Below are positions 9,792 through 17,197 of a DNA stretch of 64,000 nucleotides, piece after piece. The notes below the pieces were generated by a model. That model searched no databases. It had not been told where the DNA came from and saw only the letters and a list, made by a program, of their open reading frames with translations. The DNA comes from Pseudoalteromonas sp. Scap06. GTDB lineage: Bacteria; Pseudomonadota; Gammaproteobacteria; Enterobacterales; Alteromonadaceae. The DNA lies in the NCBI RefSeq assembly GCF_013394165.1, contig NZ_CP041330.1, forward strand, positions 1,542,501 to 1,606,500. The letters are read 5' to 3'. Each line of letters begins with the position of its first letter. The stretch's first letter is position 1. Both the position numbers and the translations under genes were made by a program.

Positions 9792-10268
9792 ATGATTAAA
9801 GCCCATGTTACTGAGCACCTGCGGTTTGCCTTAGATGAGCAACTAAACACTGCTAAAATTGCAGCTCAAACAGCTCACGATACCGCTACCCATGAAGAAA
9901 GTATTGCAGAGACCCAATACGATACCCTTGGGCTTGAAGCTGCCTATTTAGCACAAGGCCATGCAGAGCGAGTTAATGAGTGCTATAAAGAAATACAACT
10001 ATTTGAAGCCATATACAACGAACCCGTTACAGACACTATCGCTATAAGCTCATTGGTATGTTTAGAAGACGATGCCAGCACACAAAAATGGTTTTATTTA
10101 GGCCCAGCAGCTGGAGGATTAACCGTTGATATTAAAGGCACAACTATTCAAGTGCTTACCTCTGGCGCACCATTAGGCCAACAGTTATTAGGTAAACAAG
10201 TCGATGATGAAGTTAGTTTAACTATCGGTGATGTAAAACATAGTTATGACGTGGTTGAAGTACTTTAA
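9792..10268 (+). CDS. GreA/GreB-like transcription elongation factor paralogue
   Basis: 158 residues with the two-part Gre layout. The N-terminal half is a predicted coiled coil (about 1-75), where YDTLGLEAAYLAQGHAER corresponds to the acidic-tip region. The C-terminal FKBP-like domain has VLTSGAPLGQQLLGKQVDDE, the counterpart of the GreA signature SPLARALLGKKVGDEV. Gre factors enter the RNA polymerase secondary channel and stimulate transcript cleavage. The tip acidic pair is not clearly conserved, so this one might bind polymerase without classical cleavage activity. It stands alone, just downstream of the MITE-like element, which may supply part of its promoter. No strong Shine-Dalgarno is seen. 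Confidence 0.75.
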   Translation: MIKAHVTEHLRFALDEQLNTAKIAAQTAHDTATHEESIAETQYDTLGLEAAYLAQGHAERVNECYKEIQLFEAIYNEPVTDTIAISSLVCLEDDASTQKWFYLGPAAGGLTVDIKGTTIQVLTSGAPLGQQLLGKQVDDEVSLTIGDVKHSYDVVEVL

Positions 10269-10372
10269 ATGTAGTTTGTATTTGTCTCTTACTCTGAGGC
10301 GAAGCATCTCGTAGGTATTTTTGTTAAATAATTGCCTAAAACTTATAGAATAAAATTAAAGATGAGCCGTTT

Positions 10373-10924
10373 ATGAACTTAGTATTGGTCAGTGATATTT
10401 TTGGTAATACAGCGGCTTTAAAAGTATTAGCTGAAAAACTAAACGCTCAGTCTATTGTCGATCCCTATGGCGGGGTTGATATGGCATTTAACAGTGAACA
10501 GCAGGCCTATGAGTATTTTAGTCAGCATATTGGCCTTGATGAGTATGTAGCTATTTTACAAAAAGCGATTAAACCACTCGCTGACAACACTATATTGATA
10601 GGTTTTAGTGTTGGCGCATCGGCGATTTGGTCAATGTCTGCACACCCGGCGATTAAAACGATAGCTAAGGGCATTTGTTTTTACAGCTCGCAAATTAGGC
10701 ACCATACAGATATACAACCACAATTTGAGATTGAACTCATATTTCCCTATTATGAGCCGCACTTTGATGTTAAATCACTACAGGTGGTGCTGGCAACAAC
10801 GGCTAATGTTAACGTAAAACGTGTTGAATACTTACATGGTTTTATGAACCCACACTCGAGTAACTTTAATCAGAATGCTTACGATCAAACATTAGCTGCG
10901 CTATCTAAAGAACTAAAAAATTAG
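10373..10924 (+). CDS. Small alpha/beta hydrolase, dienelactone hydrolase-like
   Basis: 183-residue cytoplasmic protein. The nucleophile elbow is GFSVGASAIW near residue 85 (Ser), and a late histidine in YLHGFMNPHS fits the catalytic histidine; an acidic residue in YYEPHFD could complete the triad. At about 180 residues it is shorter than typical dienelactone hydrolases. No signal peptide. The substrate is unknown. It is transcribed in the same direction as the Gre-like gene 104 bp upstream and convergent with the PhnA-like gene. Confidence 0.7.
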   Translation: MNLVLVSDIFGNTAALKVLAEKLNAQSIVDPYGGVDMAFNSEQQAYEYFSQHIGLDEYVAILQKAIKPLADNTILIGFSVGASAIWSMSAHPAIKTIAKGICFYSSQIRHHTDIQPQFEIELIFPYYEPHFDVKSLQVVLATTANVNVKRVEYLHGFMNPHSSNFNQNAYDQTLAALSKELKN

Positions 10925-10976
10925 CAGTTAAGCGTTATTACTTTCTGTAATTTTCTACAAGTGAGGTTCTGTAATT

Positions 10977-11312
10977 TCAGGCTTTTTTCACAAACTTGGC
11001 CGTTACCATCATTTCGCCAATGCCATCGACTTTACAATCTAGTTGGTGATCTTTTTTATCAAGCACACGTCTAACTACCGCTTTCGTGCCAATTTTTATA
11101 ACCTGAGAACTGCCTTTAATTTTTAAATCTTTCGCAACGGTTACTTTGTCACCATCGACTAGTAAAGTGCCGTTTGTATCTTTTACCAAAATAACGTCTT
11201 CATCGCTTGTATTATTTGGATTCCATTCATAGGCACATTCTGGGCATATAAGCAGTTGTTGGTCTTCGTAAACGTATTCACATTGACATTTAGGGCAAGC
11301 GGGAAGAGGCAT
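10977..11312 (-). CDS. yjdM: PhnA/YjdM family zinc-ribbon protein
   Basis: Small protein with an N-terminal zinc ribbon (two CxxC pairs in CPKCQCEY and CPECAYEW) and a C-terminal SH3-like domain with LLVDGDKVTVAKDLKIKGSS. This is the YjdM (formerly PhnA) layout. Despite the old name it is not an established phosphonate enzyme and its role is unclear. The start is placed at the ATG giving MPLPACPKC, because family members begin MxLPxCPKC; a GTG three codons upstream (11321) is possible. It is convergent with the hydrolase gene. Confidence 0.88.
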   Translation of the reverse strand: MPLPACPKCQCEYVYEDQQLLICPECAYEWNPNNTSDEDVILVKDTNGTLLVDGDKVTVAKDLKIKGSSQVIKIGTKAVVRRVLDKKDHQLDCKVDGIGEMMVTAKFVKKA

Positions 11313-11494
11313 AATGATCACTTTTAGTGGTAAATTTTGGCTATTTTAAAACACAAATTAACAATAAAAAAGTTCATCAAAAATTTTTATCTTCACGCTA
11401 AAAATATCTCGTTTGTGTGTATCTAAAAAAGGGCTTATAAATCACATGTCGCTTAAGCAATTTAAGCGCTAACGTTTATAGTAGATATTCGTTA

Positions 11495-11551
11495 AAGCAC
11501 CTATCGTATTAAGTGATTTGCTATTTGCTGCACTTAGTGCGATGGGTGTTT
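11495..11551 (+). promoter_or_regulatory. Long leader hairpin upstream of the ATP-grasp operon
   Basis: The arms 11498-11515 and 11531-11548 pair over 18 bp without interruption if read as plus-strand RNA: 15 Watson-Crick and 3 G-U pairs. The helix can extend to about 21 bp. On the minus strand the same three positions would be A-C mismatches, so the plus-strand transcript is the structured one. The 15 nt loop holds CTATTTGCTG, which is repeated just after the hairpin at 11552-11561. It lies about 70 nt before the GTG of the ATP-grasp gene. It could be an attenuator, a protein-binding leader or a terminator with a weak U tract. Confidence 0.5.
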
Positions 11552-11621
11552 CTATTTGCTGTTTAACTACCTGAGCTAACTAGCCAGGGATTTTTATATT
11601 TTGACTTAACTAGGAAAAGTC

Positions 11622-13016
11622 GTGTTTAAAACCTTAATAGTGGTTGATAACAACGAGCAAGCACTTGCTCTTTCATTTGAAAATGTCATTACGTTTAACA
11701 CCTACTTACGTGACTACCCAAAACGCAACGAACCTAAAACCCGCATTATTAATTTATGCGACTCAAGCCAATACTTGAGTAAGGGTTATTATTGTTCATT
11801 GCTTGCAGAAGCCCGCAAACACCAAGTATTACCAAGCGTTAAAACAATAAACGCGCTTAGAAGCGGCCATGCACCTACTTTAAATACTGGGCAAATTGAT
11901 GGCGCAGTTTATTTTGGTAATGCTCTAAATGAATTGCAAAGTAAAGCGGCTAAATCGGTATTTAAACAATACCCAGCGCCTATTTTATTTGTCGATCAGC
12001 AAGGTTTATTGCAACAAGGCTCTTTAACCTCATTAAGTGAGCAGCAATATACTGCGTTTATTGAAAGGCTCAATGAGTTTACCCAAACGCAATGGCGTAT
12101 TGGTAAAGTAGAGCGCCGTTTTCGTTGGGATATGGCGATATTGGTTGATCATAACGAAAAAGTACCGCCAAGTGATAGAGATGCAATAGCCCGTTTTATA
12201 AAAGCAGCAGCGAAACATGGTATTAACGCAAAAGCACTCAGCTTTGATGAAATAGACAATATTGCCCAGTTTGATGCGTTATTTATTCGTCAAACAACAG
12301 CGATTGATCACCCAACCTACCGCCTTGCAAGTAAAGCGCAAAGCCTCGGCTTAGTGGTCATTGACGATGCGGAGTCTATTTTACGGTGCTGTAATAAAGT
12401 GTACTTACATGATGCATTTAACTATCAAAAAGTACCGAGCTTAAAAACCGTGGTGGTGGCAGATCAATCAAAAGACACAATTGAGCAACTAGAAGCGTCG
12501 TTTACCTATCCGCTGGTTTTAAAAATGCCTGAAGGGTCGTTCTCAAAAGGGGTGTTTAAAGTTGCAAACCGCGGTGAGCTTGAAGCTAAATTAACCGAGC
12601 TGTTTGAATATAGCGCATTGGTATTGGCACAAGAATACATGTACACCGAATACGATTGGCGAGTAGGTGTACTTAATGGCCGCGCCATTTATGCATGTCG
12701 TTATTTAATGGCGCGTAATCATTGGCAAATATACAACCATGATGCAAAACGTTTTTTTTCCGGTGGCTTTGAAACGTTACCAACCTTTGAGTTACCAAAA
12801 GTAGTATTGGATGCAGCTTTAAAGGCCTGTAAAACAGTCGGTAAAGGGTTATACGGTGTAGATGTTAAAGAGCACCAAGGTCGTGCGTATGTATTGGAAG
12901 TAAATGACAATCCAAGTATTGATCACAAAGTAGAAGACGGCTATTTAGGTGACGAGCTATACATGATCATTATGGATGAGTTTAAACAGCGTTTAGAAGC
13001 ACGAGGCCGCGGCTAA
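11622..13016 (+). CDS. RimK-like ATP-grasp ligase with N-terminal RLAN domain
   Basis: 464 residues: an N-terminal RimK-like ATP-grasp N domain (about 1-190) and a C-terminal ATP-grasp domain. The glycine-rich loop MPEGSFSKGVFKV, the adenine-side EYMYTEYDWRVGVL and the metal-binding LEVNDNPSIDHK are all present, so it should be active. ATP-grasp enzymes of this branch join amino acids to proteins, peptides or small acids through an acyl phosphate; the target is unknown. Start is GTG with AGGA (11612-11615). The stop overlaps the next start by 1 nt, so the two are translationally coupled. The genomic partner, an acetyltransferase-peptidase, points to a peptide or protein modification pathway. 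Confidence 0.88.
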   Translation: MFKTLIVVDNNEQALALSFENVITFNTYLRDYPKRNEPKTRIINLCDSSQYLSKGYYCSLLAEARKHQVLPSVKTINALRSGHAPTLNTGQIDGAVYFGNALNELQSKAAKSVFKQYPAPILFVDQQGLLQQGSLTSLSEQQYTAFIERLNEFTQTQWRIGKVERRFRWDMAILVDHNEKVPPSDRDAIARFIKAAAKHGINAKALSFDEIDNIAQFDALFIRQTTAIDHPTYRLASKAQSLGLVVIDDAESILRCCNKVYLHDAFNYQKVPSLKTVVVADQSKDTIEQLEASFTYPLVLKMPEGSFSKGVFKVANRGELEAKLTELFEYSALVLAQEYMYTEYDWRVGVLNGRAIYACRYLMARNHWQIYNHDAKRFFSGGFETLPTFELPKVVLDAALKACKTVGKGLYGVDVKEHQGRAYVLEVNDNPSIDHKVEDGYLGDELYMIIMDEFKQRLEARGRG

Positions 13017-14161
13017 TGCCTATTGCTTTGGCTGAAAAAGTAACAGTGGCGACCAAGCTAGTTATTCGCCCTGCAATAACCGCTGACTTAAAAGCATTGG
13101 TGGCGCTTGAAAATACTTGCTTTAGTAACGATAAGCTAAGTGCGCGTAGTTTAAAGCGCTGGCTTGGGGCTAAACATGGGATTTTATTAGTTGCTGAGCA
13201 AAATGCGCAATTATGTGGCTATGGCTTAGTGTGGTGTCATAAAGGCACGCGTTTAGCACGTTTGTACTCGCTGGCCGTATTACCAACGATGCAAGGTAAA
13301 GGCATAGCTAAAAAATTACTCAATGAACTTGAAAAAGCGACCAGTGAGCGTGGACGTATTTATTTGCGCCTAGAAGTTGCAGTAAATAACGACAGCGCCA
13401 TTGGGCTTTATAAAAGTGTGGGGTATCGCGTATTTGGTCAATACAGTGATTATTATGACGATCACAGTGATGCCTTACGCATGCAAAAAAATATTCGCCA
13501 AACCAGTGAGTTGCAGGTTGAGCGTTTAACGCCATGGTATCAGCAAACCACCGAGTTTACCTGTGGTCCTGCTGCGTTATTAATGGCAATGGCTGCTCTT
13601 GACTCAAACACAGAGCTGAGTCAGTCACATGAATTAGCTTTGTGGCGTGAAGGCACCACGATTTTTATGACCTCTGGGCATGGCGGTTGTCACCCATTTG
13701 GCTTGGCACTGGCTGCAAATAAACGCGGTTTTACAAGTGAGGTAATTGTTAATACATCTGAACCATTATTTTTAGATGGGGTTCGCAGTGATAACAAAAA
13801 ATCAGTATTGGCCACGGTTCATCAACAGTTTGTTGAGGGTATTGCAGCGGCAAATATTTCAGTTACACAAAAAGATGTTGAATTAACTGACATAGAAAAC
13901 TGGTTGAGTCAGGGGTTTAGTGTGTTGCTGTTAATTAGTACGTATCGGTTTGATGGTAAAAAATCACCGCACTGGGTGTGTGTCACCTATTTAGATGCAC
14001 ATTGTGTTTACGTACATGACCCATTTTGCGAGCCTGGCAATAACAATCAGCTAGCAATTGATTGTCAGTATGTACCAATTGCACGCAGCGACTTTAGCAA
14101 AATGTCGGCATTTGGTAGCCAAAGGCTCAGAACGGCAGTTGCTATTGGAAAAGTAAAATAG
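13016..14161 (+). CDS. GNAT acetyltransferase fused to a C39-like cysteine peptidase (DUF3335)
   Basis: Two-domain protein. Residues 15-160 are a GNAT acetyltransferase with the acetyl-CoA loop QGKGIAKKLL and the GLYKSVGYRVFG motif, closest in style to RimI. Residues 170-381 are a papain-like C39 domain: Cys183 in EFTCGPAALLMAMAAL, and the histidine in SPHWVCVTYLD followed by VYVHDPF. There is no ABC transporter domain, so it is not a bacteriocin exporter. Together with the coupled ATP-grasp gene it forms a conserved-looking pair in which one enzyme adds residues and the other may trim or acetylate the product. That pathway is inferred; neither substrate is known. Confidence 0.88.
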   Translation: MPIALAEKVTVATKLVIRPAITADLKALVALENTCFSNDKLSARSLKRWLGAKHGILLVAEQNAQLCGYGLVWCHKGTRLARLYSLAVLPTMQGKGIAKKLLNELEKATSERGRIYLRLEVAVNNDSAIGLYKSVGYRVFGQYSDYYDDHSDALRMQKNIRQTSELQVERLTPWYQQTTEFTCGPAALLMAMAALDSNTELSQSHELALWREGTTIFMTSGHGGCHPFGLALAANKRGFTSEVIVNTSEPLFLDGVRSDNKKSVLATVHQQFVEGIAAANISVTQKDVELTDIENWLSQGFSVLLLISTYRFDGKKSPHWVCVTYLDAHCVYVHDPFCEPGNNNQLAIDCQYVPIARSDFSKMSAFGSQRLRTAVAIGKVK

Positions 14162-14174
14162 ATTAGGATATTAA

Positions 14175-14686
14175 GTGACATTTTTAGATTTTATCGATGT
14201 AGCGCCATACTCATGGGCAGCTATTGGCACCGCCGCTTTTTGTGGCGCTATTATTGGTATAGAGCGTCAATTGCGCGGTAAACCTGTGGGTATTCGCACA
14301 TCAGCATTAATAACGTTAGGCACATATTTGTTTTTATCTACGGCGTTTAATTTACAAGGGGATGTGATTGATCATTCTCGTGTAGTGGGGCAAATAATCA
14401 CGGGTATTGGGTTTTAGGCGCAGGCGTTATGCTGGCAAAGGATGGTGCCGTGGTAGGGGTTACCTCCGCGGCTACTATTTGGGTGCTTGCGTCTATTGGG
14501 GTGATGATCGCAACCGAAAACTTAGGTGCAGCAATTAAGCTTTCTGTATTGGTGGTTGGTATTTTATATGGTGTTGATGTACTCGAAGCTAAGTTTAAAA
14601 GCCTCAGCAAAGGTGTACATGCTAAAGTAAAAAGTTATCACAAACGTTATTATCGAAAAGACAGTATAGATAGCGAACGCCACTAA
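14175..14686 (+). pseudogene. MgtC/SapB-family membrane protein gene with a single-base frameshift
   Basis: Two adjacent frames together make one MgtC/SapB-type protein of about 170 residues. The first (14175-14417) has GAIIGIERQLRGKPVGIRTS and ends ITGIGF-stop. The second resumes with MLAKDGAVVGVTSAATIWV. The family sequence across the join is GIGFLGAG, restored if one T is added to the TTTT run at 14412-14415, which would also remove the TAG. The second half is otherwise intact, so the lesion is recent or is a read error. The GTG start has AGGA (14165-14168) and follows the GNAT/C39 stop by 13 nt, so it is probably the third gene of that operon. Confidence 0.8.
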
Positions 14687-14700
14687 ATAGTGGCGTTTTT
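14676..14700. terminator. Bidirectional terminator between mgtC remnant and EAL gene
   Basis: Stem AACGCCAC/GTGGCGTT followed by TTTT on the plus strand. The hairpin includes the mgtC stop codon and abuts the stop of the convergent EAL gene. Confidence 0.65.
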
Positions 14701-15929
14701 CATGCGGACAATGTTGCGTTTATTGCGCTAAGTGCATCGTTAATTGGTGCGGGCCGGCCAATAAAATAGCCTTGTACACTGTCTACATTGAGCTTTCTTA
14801 ACGAGTTGAACTCCTGTTCGGTTTCAATTCCTTCGGCAACAATAGTGCAGTCGATTGCTTTTGCAAACCCACACAGCGCTTTTGCCAGCAAAAATTTACG
14901 TTTGTCAGTGTTTATATTTTGTGTGAGGCTAATATCTAATTTAATAATATCGGCTTCAAGCTCTAGTATGTGCTGAAATGATGAAAAGCCTGCGCCTACA
15001 TCATCAATAGCTAAGCGAAGCCCTCTTTTTCTGAGTGGGGTAAGTGCTGTCCGCATTTTTTCGTAGTCGGAAATTGGTGAATGCTCAGTAATTTCTAATA
15101 CTAGCCTAGTGCAGTCAATGTTTTGTAATGTATTTTCAAGTGCACCGCTTAGGATATGCGATGGTGAGCAATTAATAGCAATGTAAGTTGAATTATTAAA
15201 TTTGGCTATGTTGGTGACTGCATTTTTAATGGCTAGCATTTCTAAAGCTTCATTTAAGCCAACCTTTTTTGCTTCTTTAAACCATACATCAGGAGTTCTA
15301 TAAGGTGTAGTAAAAAATCGAGCAAGTGATTCAAAACCCGCAACTTTATTATTTTTTAAACTGAAAATAGGTTGATAGTAAATATTTAAATCATTATCGG
15401 TAATAATTTGCTGAATAACTGATTTAGTGTGATTGCGCGATACACGTTTGGATAAATTTATTTCAATTAAGCCTGTCGCTATTTCCGAAATAAGATTTAA
15501 AAACGATAAATCGCGATCGTTCAAGCTCTCATCATGGTGTGATTTATAACAACAAAAAGTACCGTATAATTTACCGTTTGACAGGTTGATAGGTACACCT
15601 ATATAAGAGCCTATACCTAACTTTTTGGTTACCGGCATAGCCTTGGTTATTGGGTTTGCGTTGGTATTAGTAATAACAGGGCTAAGCTTGTCATCGGTGA
15701 TTTTTTGACAATACGTTTCATCAATCGGATCGGCATTACCCACTTTAACAATTTGGTTTTCAGAGGGATTATCGACCACTTTAAAAACCCGCTCATCGTT
15801 AATAAATTCAGATATAAAAGCAACATCCATATCTAAATGTTTACGAACTAACGCAAGTAAGTTAGCTAGCTTAGCTTCAATGGATACGTTATTGTGTTGA
15901 TCGACAAGCAGCTTGCTAGATTTATCCAT
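14700..15929 (-). CDS. GAF-EAL cyclic-di-GMP phosphodiesterase
   Basis: 409-residue cytoplasmic signalling protein: an N-terminal GAF sensor domain (about 20-165; GIGSYIGVPINLSNGKLYGT) and a C-terminal EAL domain (about 170-405), without GGDEF. The catalytic set appears complete: ESLAR in place of EALxR, Asn in YIAINCSP, Glu in LVLEITEHS, DDVGAGFSS, Lys in IIKLDISL, Glu in VAEGIETE, and QGYFIGRP. It should therefore hydrolyse cyclic-di-GMP under control of a ligand or redox signal sensed by the GAF domain. There are no membrane helices. The gene is transcribed alone. Confidence 0.88.
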   Translation of the reverse strand: MDKSSKLLVDQHNNVSIEAKLANLLALVRKHLDMDVAFISEFINDERVFKVVDNPSENQIVKVGNADPIDETYCQKITDDKLSPVITNTNANPITKAMPVTKKLGIGSYIGVPINLSNGKLYGTFCCYKSHHDESLNDRDLSFLNLISEIATGLIEINLSKRVSRNHTKSVIQQIITDNDLNIYYQPIFSLKNNKVAGFESLARFFTTPYRTPDVWFKEAKKVGLNEALEMLAIKNAVTNIAKFNNSTYIAINCSPSHILSGALENTLQNIDCTRLVLEITEHSPISDYEKMRTALTPLRKRGLRLAIDDVGAGFSSFQHILELEADIIKLDISLTQNINTDKRKFLLAKALCGFAKAIDCTIVAEGIETEQEFNSLRKLNVDSVQGYFIGRPAPINDALSAINATLSA

Positions 15930-16058
15930 CGGCTATTTCTCTATTTGAATTCAAATTAGCTTAGTGAGTAATACTATAATTTATATATATAAAAAGATCT
16001 AATCAAGGCTATATCCATCTTTGCTAACCATCAAACGTGAGCATGGTATAGTCAAAAC

Positions 16059-17069
16059 TTAACCAAATAATTTTCGCCTGACTACTTTACGGTATTCGCT
16101 GGGTGTTTGGCGTAATACTTTTTTAAATACTCGGGTTAAATGCCCTTGGTCATTATAGCCAACCTCTAAAGCAACTTCCTGAATCGATAAATTAGAAGAT
16201 GCCAATAAATCTTTGGCGCCTTCTACTCGTAATTGTTGCCAATATTCGATTGGACTTTGGTTAGTGGCACTTCTGAAACGACGGGTAAAGGTGCGATAAC
16301 TTAGACTAAATTGAGCCGCAACCTCCTTTAAGTTGAGCTCACTGGCTAGATTGGTTTTTAACCAAAACTGTATTTGTGCAATCAGCTCATCTGGGTGTCT
16401 ATCTACTGCTCCCTCTAAGTAACGTTGATCTTCATAGGGTTTACGAATTTCATGGGAAAAGTTGCGCTCCACATGTTGTGCCGCTTCTTTACCATAATAT
16501 TGACTAATAATATGTACGATAACATCAGCAAGTGCATTTAAACTGGCTACGGTATACATACGTTCTGACTGGGTGATAAAAAAATCAGGTTTTAAACTTA
16601 CATTAGGGTAGTCATGCTTAAACTGTTTAGCATAATGCCAATGGGTAGTAGCGGGATGTCCGTCAAGTAAACTAGCCTCTGCAACAAAACAATTACCTGT
16701 GCCTACTCCAATTATATGACTTCCTACGGTAAAGCTCTCGATCAGCCAAGTGACTAATTGTTGATTAGCGCGTATCACCGGGCGAGGGTTACGCCAAATG
16801 CCAGGCACAATAACTAAATCGCAATAAGGTGAGTTTTCGCTAGTACAATCAGGAATAATCGATAGTCCAGTTCGCGTCTTAATGGCATCACTATTTTTAG
16901 CCACTAAATGAATAGCCAGAGGTTTAAAGTTATTTTTATCACTATGGCCTTTGGCAAAAGCCTCACCCGCACGCAGCATCTCAATCGGTAATGTGATACT
17001 GGTTACCAACAAATGCTCAAACACTGCGATACCAATATTTATGGGGGGAGTTAATGGGTTGTTGCTCAT
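16059..17069 (-). CDS. GlxA-type AraC-family transcription regulator with DJ-1/PfpI domain
   Basis: Residues 1-190 are a glutamine-amidotransferase-like (DJ-1/PfpI) sensor domain with LVIVPGIWRNPRP. In the elbow, GVGTGNCFVAEASLLDG carries a cysteine at the usual position. Residues 220-330 are an AraC DNA-binding domain with two helix-turn-helices (NLKEVAAQFSLSYRTFTRRF and IQEVALEVGYNDQGHLTRVF). The ATG at 17069 is chosen because GGAG lies 8 nt before it; the longer frame would need a TTG and lacks a ribosome site. It is divergent from fabY across 128 bp and may control it or itself; the ligand is unknown. Confidence 0.88.
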   Translation of the reverse strand: MSNNPLTPPINIGIAVFEHLLVTSITLPIEMLRAGEAFAKGHSDKNNFKPLAIHLVAKNSDAIKTRTGLSIIPDCTSENSPYCDLVIVPGIWRNPRPVIRANQQLVTWLIESFTVGSHIIGVGTGNCFVAEASLLDGHPATTHWHYAKQFKHDYPNVSLKPDFFITQSERMYTVASLNALADVIVHIISQYYGKEAAQHVERNFSHEIRKPYEDQRYLEGAVDRHPDELIAQIQFWLKTNLASELNLKEVAAQFSLSYRTFTRRFRSATNQSPIEYWQQLRVEGAKDLLASSNLSIQEVALEVGYNDQGHLTRVFKKVLRQTPSEYRKVVRRKLFG

Positions 17070-17197
17070 TGTGAATGCTCCGACCAGTTGTTTTTGGCCT
17101 TTTATGCCGCTTATTTGGCTATTAAAGCACAAAGGTGTCTCTATAATCCAATTAAACTAATGTCATATTCTTATAACACGCATTTTAAAGGTAAATT

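Noticed and set aside
14404..14420. Programmed -1 frameshift in mgtC
   Set aside because: The heptamer GGGTTTT is present but out of register with the zero frame, so tandem slippage would not re-pair well. No MgtC-family precedent is known to me. A base loss or read error is simpler.
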